Shown here: positions 1-6,702 of the stretch, one piece after another
Numbering within the stretch: the stretch's first letter is position 1
Layout: every line of letters begins with the position of its first letter
NCBI GenBank assembly: GCA_003133285.1
Contig: PKWR01000060.1
Location: 1 to 6,702, forward strand
DNA length: 6,702 bases
From: Coriobacteriia bacterium
GTDB taxonomy: Bacteria > Actinomycetota > Coriobacteriia > Anaerosomatales > PALSA-660
Reading direction: 5' to 3'
The notes under the pieces: generated by a model
Databases searched by the model: none
The model's input: the letters and a program-made list of their open reading frames with translations, nothing else
What the model was told of the DNA's origin: nothing
Position numbers and translations under genes: made by a program

Positions 1-100
1 CGTCGATGAGGTCGGGCAGGCGCCCGGCGTCGGGCAGCGGAACGTCGCCGGAAGCGTCGCTCTCGCGTTTCGGACCGGGCATGGGTCTCGGATCGCTCAT
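1..100 (-). CDS. N-terminal fragment of an unidentified protein (runs off window edge)
   Basis: A reading frame opens with ATG at 100 and stays open to the window edge, giving 33 residues that begin MSDPRPMPGP and end GRLPDLID. The start lies 31 bases past a strong hairpin that closes the ald unit, which is where a new gene would be expected. About four fifths of its codons end in G or C, as in the neighbouring genes. There is no clear Shine-Dalgarno sequence before the ATG. A CATACT hexamer 8-13 bases upstream could be the -10 box of a leaderless transcript, but no good -35 accompanies it. The Pro/Asp-rich head followed by LPDLID could precede a tyrosine recombinase (XerC/XerD) N-terminal domain, since such genes often lie in this neighbourhood. 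That is a guess from context, because the fragment contains no diagnostic motif. Confidence 0.45.
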   Translation of the reverse strand, partial: MSDPRPMPGPKRESDASGDVPLPDAGRLPDLID

Positions 101-131
101 CGACTGCAGTATGCAGCACGGGAGCCGGCAA

Positions 132-173
132 CGACGCGGCCGCCCCGGGTGTCCACCCGGGGCGGCCGCGTCG
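132..173. terminator. Strong GC hairpin between ald and the next gene, probable terminator
   Basis: Positions 132-150 pair perfectly with 155-173, giving a 19-bp stem with a 4-base loop (GTCC on the plus strand). It starts 21 bases past the ald stop codon. No T-tract follows on either strand, so this is not a canonical Rho-independent terminator. U-poor or U-less hairpins are common at gene ends in high-GC Actinomycetota. As a perfect dyad it would form equally well in transcripts from either strand. It sits 31 bases before the ATG of the next gene, so it most likely insulates that gene from ald transcription. Confidence 0.7.
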
Positions 174-194
174 AGATCCTGTGGTGCATGGAGC

Positions 195-1310
195 CTAGCC
201 GAGCAGGTGCTCCAGCGGCGTGTAGTCCATGCCGTGCGCGTCGGCGACTTCCTTATAGGTGACCTTGCCCTCGAGGACGTTGACGCCCTTGGCCAGAGAG
301 GCGTCGTCGGCGACGGCCTGCTTCCAGCCCTTGTCCGCGATGGCCAGGCCGTAGCGGAGGGTGGCGTTGGTGAGCGCCATCGTCGAGGTGTTCGGCACCG
401 CACCCGGCATGTTGGCCACGCCGTAGTGCAGGACGCCGTCGACGAAGTAGGTCGGGTCCGCGTGCGTGGTGGCCTTCGTGGTCTCGATGCAGCCGCCCTG
501 GTCGACGGAGACGTCGACGATGACGGAGCCGCGCTTCATCTTCGGGAGCATGTCCCTCGTGACCAGCCATGGGGTCTTGGCGCCCGGCAGGAGCACGGAG
601 CCGATGACCAGGTCCGCGCCGTACACGGCCTGCTCGATGTTGTGCTGGCTGGAGTAGAGCGTGCGGACCTTGTTGCCCCAGATCTCGTCCAGGTAGCGCA
701 GACGGTCGATGTTGATGTCCATGATCGTCACCGCAGCGCCCATGCCCATCGCAACGTACGCGGCATTGCTGCCCACGACGCCGCCGCCGAGCACGACGAC
801 CTGCGCCGGCGCGACGCCGGGGGTGCCGCCCATGAGGACCCCGCGGCCCCCGAACGGCTTCTGGAGGTAGGTGGCGCCGACCTGAGCGGCCATGCGGCCC
901 GCGACCTCGGACATCGGGGCGAGCAGCGGCAGCGTGCGGTTCGGCAGCTCGACCGTCTCGTACGCGATGCAGACCGCGCCCGAGCCGATGAGACCGACGG
1001 TCTGCTCGTAGTCGGGGGCGAGGTGCAGGTAGGTATAGAGGATCTGACCGGGACGCAGGCGAGCGATCTCGACGGGCTGCGGCTCCTTGACCTTGACGAT
1101 CATGTCCGCGCGCGCGAAGACCTCTTCGGCCGTCGCGACCAGCTCGGCGCCCGCTCCGCTGTACTCAGCGTCGGAGAACGAGGAACCGTCACCTGCGCCG
1201 TTCTCGACGAGCACCGTGTGACCGTGCGCCACGAACTCGCGCGCGCCGCCGGGAGTCATCCCGACGCGGAACTCGTTGTTCTTGATCTCTTTCGGGACAC
1301 CGATGATCAT
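195..1310 (-). CDS. ald: Alanine dehydrogenase (NAD-dependent)
   Basis: This cytosolic enzyme catalyses reversible oxidative deamination of L-alanine to pyruvate and ammonium with NAD. It feeds alanine into central carbon metabolism or makes alanine from ammonium. The product is 371 residues, the usual family length, and opens with the hallmark MIIGVPKEIKNNEFRVG. The expected active-site residues fall at standard numbering: Arg15 and Lys75 for pyruvate binding, His96 as acid/base and Asp270. The Rossmann-fold loop GGGVVG is at 175-180, with Asp198 in DIN placed to bind the NAD ribose. The frame extends upstream to a TTG at 1460, but the ATG at 1310 gives the family N-terminus and has GAAGGG 10 bases before it, so I chose it. 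The gene stands apart from the upstream cluster behind a 189-base gap with a candidate promoter, and a strong hairpin follows it. Its active-site set is complete, and I see no frameshift or truncation. Confidence 0.97.
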   Translation of the reverse strand: MIIGVPKEIKNNEFRVGMTPGGAREFVAHGHTVLVENGAGDGSSFSDAEYSGAGAELVATAEEVFARADMIVKVKEPQPVEIARLRPGQILYTYLHLAPDYEQTVGLIGSGAVCIAYETVELPNRTLPLLAPMSEVAGRMAAQVGATYLQKPFGGRGVLMGGTPGVAPAQVVVLGGGVVGSNAAYVAMGMGAAVTIMDINIDRLRYLDEIWGNKVRTLYSSQHNIEQAVYGADLVIGSVLLPGAKTPWLVTRDMLPKMKRGSVIVDVSVDQGGCIETTKATTHADPTYFVDGVLHYGVANMPGAVPNTSTMALTNATLRYGLAIADKGWKQAVADDASLAKGVNVLEGKVTYKEVADAHGMDYTPLEHLLG

Positions 1311-1330
1311 GTGCGACTTTCCCTTCATCC

Positions 1331-1356
1331 GTCCGGCCGGACCTTCGCCGGCCGAC
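1331..1356 (-). promoter_or_regulatory. Hairpin in the ald 5' leader
   Basis: Positions 1334-1340 pair with 1348-1354 (7 bp, 7-base loop). Two more pairs, 1331-1332 with 1355-1356, form if C1333 bulges out. The structure ends 4 bases before the ald Shine-Dalgarno (GAAGGG, complement at 1321-1326). A leader structure so close to the ribosome binding site could modulate translation. It matches no riboswitch class that I recognise, and in GC-rich DNA a stem of this size can arise by chance. Confidence 0.35.
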
Positions 1357-1395
1357 CATGGACCGCCAACGCCCTGCTCCTCGATCACATGAGGT

Positions 1396-1416
1396 CGTCG
1401 ACGCGAAGCGTCGACG
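1396..1416. promoter_or_regulatory. Perfect 9-bp dyad between the DUF3866 gene and ald (operator or terminator)
   Basis: CGTCGACGC at 1396-1404 is followed by GAA and its exact reverse complement at 1408-1416. It lies 83 bases past the DUF3866 stop codon and 85 bases before the ald start. Two readings are possible. It may be a T-tract-less terminator of the pyrG-M20-DUF3866 unit. Alternatively, it may be an operator at about +10 to +30 of the candidate ald promoter at 1433-1460. An Lrp/AldR-type regulator would fit an ald gene, but no known binding consensus is matched here. Confidence 0.45.
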
Positions 1417-1432
1417 GGAAACGACCTGTGCC

Positions 1433-1460
1433 AGTGTACCGCTCGGCCCGAGGCGCGCAA
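1433..1460 (-). promoter_or_regulatory. ald: Candidate ald promoter
   Basis: On the minus strand TTGCGC (complement at 1455-1460) and TACACT (complement at 1433-1438) are separated by 16 bases, resembling a housekeeping sigma promoter. The -10 keeps the T-A-x-A-x-T pattern, while the -35 keeps only the TTG core. Transcription would start near 1426, giving an ald leader of roughly 115 bases that contains both dyads described separately. This is a visual match only. Confidence 0.35.
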
Positions 1461-1499
1461 CCGCTTCGGGGCCTGTCGCGGGACTCCGTTCGAGCGCCG

Positions 1500-2591
1500 T
1501 CAGGAGGGCCCGGGCAGCATCCCTGCGGCCACCGTTCCCGCGGCGGCCGCTGCGGCGAAGAACGCCGGGTCGTCGGCGGGCGTGCGACCCATCGAGCGGC
1601 ACGGGACGCCACGCGTGTCCGGCAGCTCGTAGCCGTCACCGGCGTCGGCGCGCGTGTGGCGCTCCCACACGCCAGCATCCGTGAGCGCGGACTCGATCGC
1701 GGCGAGTTCGGGCGCCGGGAGCCGCGGGACGGCCACCGTCGCGGGTGCGAGCGCGATGCGGGAGAGCGCCATGAGGGTGTGATGGCTCACGCCGCGGTGG
1801 CGCTCCCGCGCGTCCGCGAACGACACGCGCAGCGCGGCCACCGGGCGTCCCCCCACCGCGGACGCGGCGTTCACGGCCTCGCCCTGGGCGATCCCGCCGT
1901 GCCCGAACGCCGTGCCGGTACCGACCACTCCGGGACCGATGCCGACGATGACGATGTCGGCCTCCCCGACCAGCCGCGCGGCGAGCAGGCCCGAGTGCAG
2001 GGTGACGGCCTCGAGGTCGCCACCGAACGCCTGCCCGCAACTGACGGTGAGGTCCACGAGACCCGCCGCCGTGCAGGCGGGGACGAACTCCGAGAGCGCG
2101 AGCGGCAGCGCGGCCTCGTCGGTCATGCACCACGCCACGCGAGCGCGCGGCCTGTCCCGCTTGATGGCCGCCGCGACAAGCGGGAGCTGGCTGTGAAGAC
2201 CGCAGCAGACGACGGGCATGCCGCCCACGTCGTCGGCGTCCTCCAGAAGCGCGTGGTGCGGGCTCTCCTGGGACTCCACGGCCAGGACGTCGCGCTGCAG
2301 CGGCGTGTAGCGCAACTTCATGACGTGGCCGGGGCTGGGGTCGTCGAGCGAGACCCCGTCGGCGCCCGAGCCGGCGTGCAGCCGCGCCACCACGAGGTGG
2401 GACCCGCCCGTGCCGAGGCCGAGGTCCACCGCGGTCGTGTTCAGCAACACGCGGTCGCCGGCGCCGCACGAGCCCGAGAGCGCGGGGTAGTTGAGGGCAT
2501 CGGCCTCAGAGCCGTCGGCCTCGACACGCAACCGCTGAAGGCCCGCCCGCTCGGCTTCCACGGCGATCACGGTGCCCCAGACGGTCCTCAT
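1500..2591 (-). CDS. DUF3866 family protein of unknown function
   Basis: The 363-residue product matches the DUF3866 family as I recall its conserved blocks. These are GHVMKLRYTPLQ at 88-99, GMPVVCCGLHSQLP at 124-137, MTDEAALPLALSE at 156-168, CGQAFGGDLEAVTLHSGL at 185-202, IGPGVVGTGTAFGHGGI at 218-234, RGVSHHT at 266-272 and SMGRTPADDPAFF at 333-345. No biochemical function is established for the family to my knowledge. I see no signal peptide or membrane span, so it is probably cytosolic. The many conserved His, Asp and Gly residues and the glycine-rich GPGVVGTGT loop suggest an enzyme or ligand-binding protein rather than a structural one, which is inference. The ATG overlaps the peptidase stop codon (ATGA) and lacks a strong Shine-Dalgarno, so translation is probably coupled. 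It is the last gene before the gap upstream of ald. Confidence 0.9.
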   Translation of the reverse strand: MRTVWGTVIAVEAERAGLQRLRVEADGSEADALNYPALSGSCGAGDRVLLNTTAVDLGLGTGGSHLVVARLHAGSGADGVSLDDPSPGHVMKLRYTPLQRDVLAVESQESPHHALLEDADDVGGMPVVCCGLHSQLPLVAAAIKRDRPRARVAWCMTDEAALPLALSEFVPACTAAGLVDLTVSCGQAFGGDLEAVTLHSGLLAARLVGEADIVIVGIGPGVVGTGTAFGHGGIAQGEAVNAASAVGGRPVAALRVSFADARERHRGVSHHTLMALSRIALAPATVAVPRLPAPELAAIESALTDAGVWERHTRADAGDGYELPDTRGVPCRSMGRTPADDPAFFAAAAAAGTVAAGMLPGPS

Positions 2592-3712
2592 GACCCCACG
2601 GCCCTGTCCAGCGTCGCGAGCAGCACCCTCACGAGTGCCTCCATGTCCGCCACGGCGATGGTCTCGCCGGTGCCGTGCACGTCAGTCATCCCGCACGAGA
2701 GCGCGATCGAGGGAAGGCCCTTGGACAGCAGCTGGTTCGCATCGCTGCCTCCGCCGGTGACGAACAGCCGCGGCTCGAAGCCCGCCGCTCGCACGCCTGC
2801 GACGACGATCGCCAGCGCGGGATCGTCGTCGGCGAACCGGTAGCCGTCGTACTCCTTGGTCCAGACGACGTCGACCGAGCCGCCCCCCTCGTTCGCCGCG
2901 GCCTTCAGCGCGGCGTCCATCCGGAGGCGCACCTCCTCGACGCGCCGCGCGTCGATCGAACGGCACTCGCCGGTGAGCGCGCACGTGGCGGGAACGACGT
3001 TGGTCGCTCCCCCGCCGTGGATCTCGCCGACGTTGGAAGTCGTCTCGCCGTCCAGGCGCCCGAGCGGCATCGCCTCGATGGCGCGCGCCGCCATGACGAT
3101 CGCCGAGCGGCCCTTCTCGGGCTGGACGCCCGCGTGCGCCGCGACACCGTGGAAGGTCGCCGCGAACGTGTGGTGGGTGGGCGCGCCCGTCACGACGCCG
3201 CCCACCGGGCCCGCCGCGTCCAGCACGAGGCAGACGTCGCCCGTGCAGTCCGCCGCGTCGATGGCGCTCGCCCCCAGCAGACCGACCTCCTCGCCGGTCG
3301 TCAGCAGCACCCGCACCGGGGCGTGCGGGCGACCGGACTCGCGCAGCACTTCGAGCGTCTCAAGGATCGCGGCGACTCCCGCCTTGTCATCGGAGCCCAG
3401 CACCGTGTCGCCGGCTGAGCGCACGACGCCGTCCTCGACGACCGGCACGATCCCGCGACCGGGTTCGACCGTGTCGAGGTGCGCGGAGAAGACCACCGTC
3501 GAGCCTTCGGCCGTCGGCGCCAGCTCGGCGATGACGTTGCCGGTGTCCGACCCGGTGATCCCGGCGGTGCCGTCGACCCGCACCTCACAGCCCAGTGCGG
3601 CGAGGCGGTCGACACACCAGCGCGCGAACGCCGCCTCCTCGCCCGTGGGGCTGTCGATGCGGACGGCCTCGAGGAACGTGTCGAGCAGCCTGCTGCCGTG
3701 GCCGGAGCTCAC
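2588..3712 (-). CDS. PepT-like M20 family metallopeptidase
   Basis: This is a two-zinc exopeptidase of the M20 family, nearest to the PepT-like group (B. subtilis YqjE type), 374 residues long. The expected metal ligands are present: His78 in HLDT, bridging Asp108 in GSDDKAG, Glu142, Asp165 and His346 in VHGTGE. Glu141 in TTGEEVGLLGA is the general base and Asp80 the supporting acid. The middle part, HAGVQPEKGRSAI (193-205) and GRLDGETTSNVG (218-229), is typical of the lid/dimerisation domain of PepT-like proteins. The enzyme is probably cytosolic and probably releases N-terminal residues from short peptides. Its real substrate cannot be read from sequence, and other M20 activities remain possible. 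The start is GTG at 3712, six bases past the pyrG stop, with GGAAGG inside the end of pyrG. The stop overlaps the DUF3866 start codon. pyrG, this gene and the DUF3866 gene thus look co-transcribed. Confidence 0.93.
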   Translation of the reverse strand: MSSGHGSRLLDTFLEAVRIDSPTGEEAAFARWCVDRLAALGCEVRVDGTAGITGSDTGNVIAELAPTAEGSTVVFSAHLDTVEPGRGIVPVVEDGVVRSAGDTVLGSDDKAGVAAILETLEVLRESGRPHAPVRVLLTTGEEVGLLGASAIDAADCTGDVCLVLDAAGPVGGVVTGAPTHHTFAATFHGVAAHAGVQPEKGRSAIVMAARAIEAMPLGRLDGETTSNVGEIHGGGATNVVPATCALTGECRSIDARRVEEVRLRMDAALKAAANEGGGSVDVVWTKEYDGYRFADDDPALAIVVAGVRAAGFEPRLFVTGGGSDANQLLSKGLPSIALSCGMTDVHGTGETIAVADMEALVRVLLATLDRAVGS

Positions 3713-3718
3713 GGGGCC

Positions 3719-5332
<1,614 letters not shown>

Positions 5333-5341
5333 TTGTGTGAG

Positions 5342-5346
5342 CTCCC
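5342..5346 (-). promoter_or_regulatory. pyrG: Ribosome binding site that fixes the pyrG start
   Basis: The minus strand reads GGGAG here, 9 bases before the ATG at 5332. This supports that ATG over the in-frame GTG at 5359, whose own upstream region lies further into the intergenic gap. Confidence 0.6.
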
Positions 5347-5400
5347 GCCGTCCTTTCACTTACTCGCCGTCACGCATGACTCCGTACTGTCGCGCCAAGC

Positions 5401-5423
5401 GCCGCGGTCGCCGCGGTCGCCGC
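5401..5423. repeat. 9-bp GC-rich tandem repeat after the MraY-like gene
   Basis: The plus strand holds GCCGCGGTC at 5401-5409 and again at 5410-5418, then the first five bases of a third copy to 5423. It directly abuts the stop codon of the MraY-like gene. Each copy contains the self-complementary CCGCGG and can form a short GCGG/CCGC stem. It may act as a weak transcript-end structure in the 91-base gap before pyrG, or be a simple slippage product. The rest of that gap shows no promoter I would defend. Confidence 0.6.
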
Positions 5424-6434
5424 CTAGCCTGGGGGCCCGGACGGGAGCCGCCCGAGCCCGTCGAGCCACCTCAGGAACGCCGTGCGTTCGATCACCTTCG
5501 AGAACGACACGCGCTCGCTGACGAGATTGAGCGCGAGAAGGACCACTGCGGTGACCGCGAGCAGCCAGAGCGGCGACCGCCATGCCAGCAGGAAGCCGGC
5601 GAGCGCGCCCATCGCGTTGGCGCCGGCGTCCCCGAGCATCGCGCGCTCGCCGAGGTCGAAACGCCACACCGCCACGACCGGCCCGAGAACGAGCGCCAGC
5701 AGCGACAGCTTGAGGCAACCGACCCACAGCAGCTGGAGCGGAGAGCCGGGCGCGCTGTCCGGCGTACCTCCGGTCCAGACGGTCCAGGTCGCGAGCCCGA
5801 CGCCGATCGTCGCCAGCAGGCCGTAGACCTTCAGGGCACGGCCGGGACGCAGGTCGGTGAGGTTGACCAGGTTCGCCGCGAGCGCGATCACCAGGGACGC
5901 GCAGGCCCAAGCCGCCAGCCCCGACACCACCTCCAGGGCCCCGCCGCGGTACGGCACCATCTGCCGAACAGCGGAGAACCCTGCGGCGAGCGAGAGGGAC
6001 CCGATCCCCAGGAGCTTGAGGCCACCCGTGGTGAGCCGGCCGTGCGCGAGCGCGGCGAGGTGTCCACGGAAGCCCTTCACGGCCCGCTCGCCGAAGACGT
6101 CGTCGACCAGACCGAACGCGAAGGCTCCGGGAACGAGCAGCGTCAAGGGCCCCATGATCCCGACCGCCGTGCCGACCGCACCGGCCGCGACCGGCTGCGG
6201 GCCGCCGGACAGGACGAGGTAGAACCACGCGGCGTCGGCCACTGCCACACCCGCCGCCCACACCAGCCACACGGCCCCGAGCCCCGTCGGGATGCTGCGC
6301 CCGCGGTAGTTCGTGACCCGCGGACCTCCGCTCTCCAGAGAGGGCACGAGCCACTTCATCGCCCACGCGGGGAGCAGCCAACCGAGCACCACCGTTGCCA
6401 GAAGGACCAAAGACGCGGTCACCCAGGCGCTCAC
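5424..6434 (-). CDS. MraY/WecA-like glycosyltransferase family 4 membrane protein
   Basis: This polytopic inner-membrane protein of 336 residues has about nine or ten hydrophobic segments. It belongs to the polyprenyl-phosphate N-acetylhexosamine-1-phosphate transferase superfamily, which moves a sugar-1-phosphate from a UDP-sugar to a lipid carrier. Visible motifs are NYRGRSIPTGLG at 42-53 (substrate loop), GLVDDVFGE at 108-116 with the Asp111-Asp112 pair, NLVNLTDLRPGRALK at 188-202, and MLGDAGANAMG at 266-276 with Asp269. The second and fourth catalytic regions are thus kept, but the usual DGxDGL stretch is DLRPGRALK and the C-terminal His-rich loop of MraY is absent. I therefore do not call it MraY. 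It is more likely a paralogue with another sugar substrate. The start is GTG at 6434, forming a GTGA overlap with the stop of the upstream membrane-protein gene. No clear Shine-Dalgarno is seen, so translation is probably coupled. pyrG follows after 91 bases. Confidence 0.88.
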   Translation of the reverse strand: MSAWVTASLVLLATVVLGWLLPAWAMKWLVPSLESGGPRVTNYRGRSIPTGLGAVWLVWAAGVAVADAAWFYLVLSGGPQPVAAGAVGTAVGIMGPLTLLVPGAFAFGLVDDVFGERAVKGFRGHLAALAHGRLTTGGLKLLGIGSLSLAAGFSAVRQMVPYRGGALEVVSGLAAWACASLVIALAANLVNLTDLRPGRALKVYGLLATIGVGLATWTVWTGGTPDSAPGSPLQLLWVGCLKLSLLALVLGPVVAVWRFDLGERAMLGDAGANAMGALAGFLLAWRSPLWLLAVTAVVLLALNLVSERVSFSKVIERTAFLRWLDGLGRLPSGPPG

Positions 6435-6702
6435 GAGCCGTCACCGCCGGAAGGAGCGGCACGCCCGAGCATCAGGTAGAGCGCGGACACCCCCACGGGG
6501 ATGAGCAGCAGCGCCGGGATGATGATCCCGGAGTCCTCGGTGAAGTAGCCGGCCACCCCCGCGAACAACGCGGCGGCGACGGCCGCCGAGAACGCCGGGT
6601 ACTCCTTCAGCATCGCCGCGAACTCTCCGCGCGGGCGCCACCGCATGTAGCCGAGCTGCACGAGCATCACGACGAGCAGCCACGTCCAGTTGGTGCGTCC
6701 CA
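6431..6702 (-). CDS. C-terminal fragment of a polytopic membrane protein
   Basis: The frame is open from the window edge to a TGA at 6431, giving the last 89 residues of a longer protein. A GTG at 6670 could be taken as a start, but the frame continues upstream as GRTNWTWLLVV without a stop and is hydrophobic there. A longer gene entering from outside is therefore more likely. Three membrane segments are visible, at about residues 5-18, 37-53 and 57-77 of the fragment, with EDSG at 55-58 between the last two and a short hydrophilic tail. An N/E-D-S-G turn before a final helix recalls the C-terminal membrane part of some large alkaline-phosphatase-like proteins of Gram-positive bacteria, but that is a weak resemblance. 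The stop overlaps the start of the MraY-like gene by four bases, so the two are probably co-expressed. Confidence 0.7.
   Translation of the reverse strand, partial: GRTNWTWLLVVMLVQLGYMRWRPRGEFAAMLKEYPAFSAAVAAALFAGVAGYFTEDSGIIIPALLLIPVGVSALYLMLGRAAPSGGDGS

Noticed and set aside
1311..1460. A 50-residue N-terminal extension of alanine dehydrogenase from a TTG
   Set aside because: The extension is not family-like. The ATG at 1310 gives the standard N-terminus, the standard active-site numbering and a ribosome binding site.
6..2843. A 945-codon open frame on the plus strand across ald and the DUF3866 gene
   Set aside because: It lies in the antisense register where its stops would correspond to sense codons TTA, CTA and TCA, all avoided in such GC-rich genes. 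ald and the DUF3866 gene share this register, which explains its great length. Its translation is Arg/Gly/His/Asp-rich with no domain.
5333..5359. A nine-residue extension of CTP synthase from a GTG
   Set aside because: The family begins at MTKFIFVTGG, and GGGAG is properly spaced before that ATG.
5356..6462. A 368-codon minus-strand frame overlapping the MraY-like gene and longer than it
   Set aside because: It is Arg/Ala/Gly-rich without membrane segments or motifs, while the other frame carries the clear glycosyltransferase motifs and the coupled start.

Overview
The window is GC-rich throughout. All genes I can support lie on the minus strand, close together, with ATGA- or GTGA-type start/stop overlaps and frequent GTG starts. 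The base composition and the gene set (a DUF3866-family gene beside a PepT-like M20 peptidase, pyrG and ald) suggest a chromosome of the Actinomycetota, perhaps a deep-branching class such as Coriobacteriia. That taxonomic placement is inference, because there is no rRNA or other marker here. I see no mobile element, CRISPR array, tRNA, rRNA or defence island.

In the direction of transcription (high to low coordinates): (1) 6702-6431 is the C-terminal end of a polytopic membrane protein that enters from outside the window. (2) 6434-5424 is a MraY/WecA-like polyprenyl-phosphate sugar-1-phosphate transferase paralogue, overlapping the previous gene by 4 bases. (3) A 91-base gap (5423-5333) holds a short GC tandem repeat and the pyrG ribosome binding site. 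(4) 5332-3719 is pyrG, a complete CTP synthase. (5) Six bases later, 3712-2588 is a complete PepT-like M20 metallopeptidase. (6) 2591-1500 is a DUF3866-family protein, joined to the peptidase gene by an ATGA overlap. (7) A 189-base gap (1499-1311) holds a candidate promoter and two dyads. (8) 1310-195 is ald, a complete 371-residue alanine dehydrogenase. (9) A strong 19-bp GC hairpin lies at 132-173. (10) From 100 to the window edge is the start of another gene that I cannot identify.

Together this looks like a housekeeping cluster. The MraY-like protein would build a lipid-linked sugar precursor in the membrane, PyrG supplies CTP, the M20 enzyme trims small peptides, and Ald interconverts alanine and pyruvate. 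A link through peptidoglycan-peptide or alanine turnover is possible but is only inference from adjacency. The two least understood proteins are the DUF3866 protein and the MraY-like paralogue, whose central catalytic loop differs from true MraY. These, and the structured ald leader, are the points most worth a second look. I did not find a convincing new multi-gene system.
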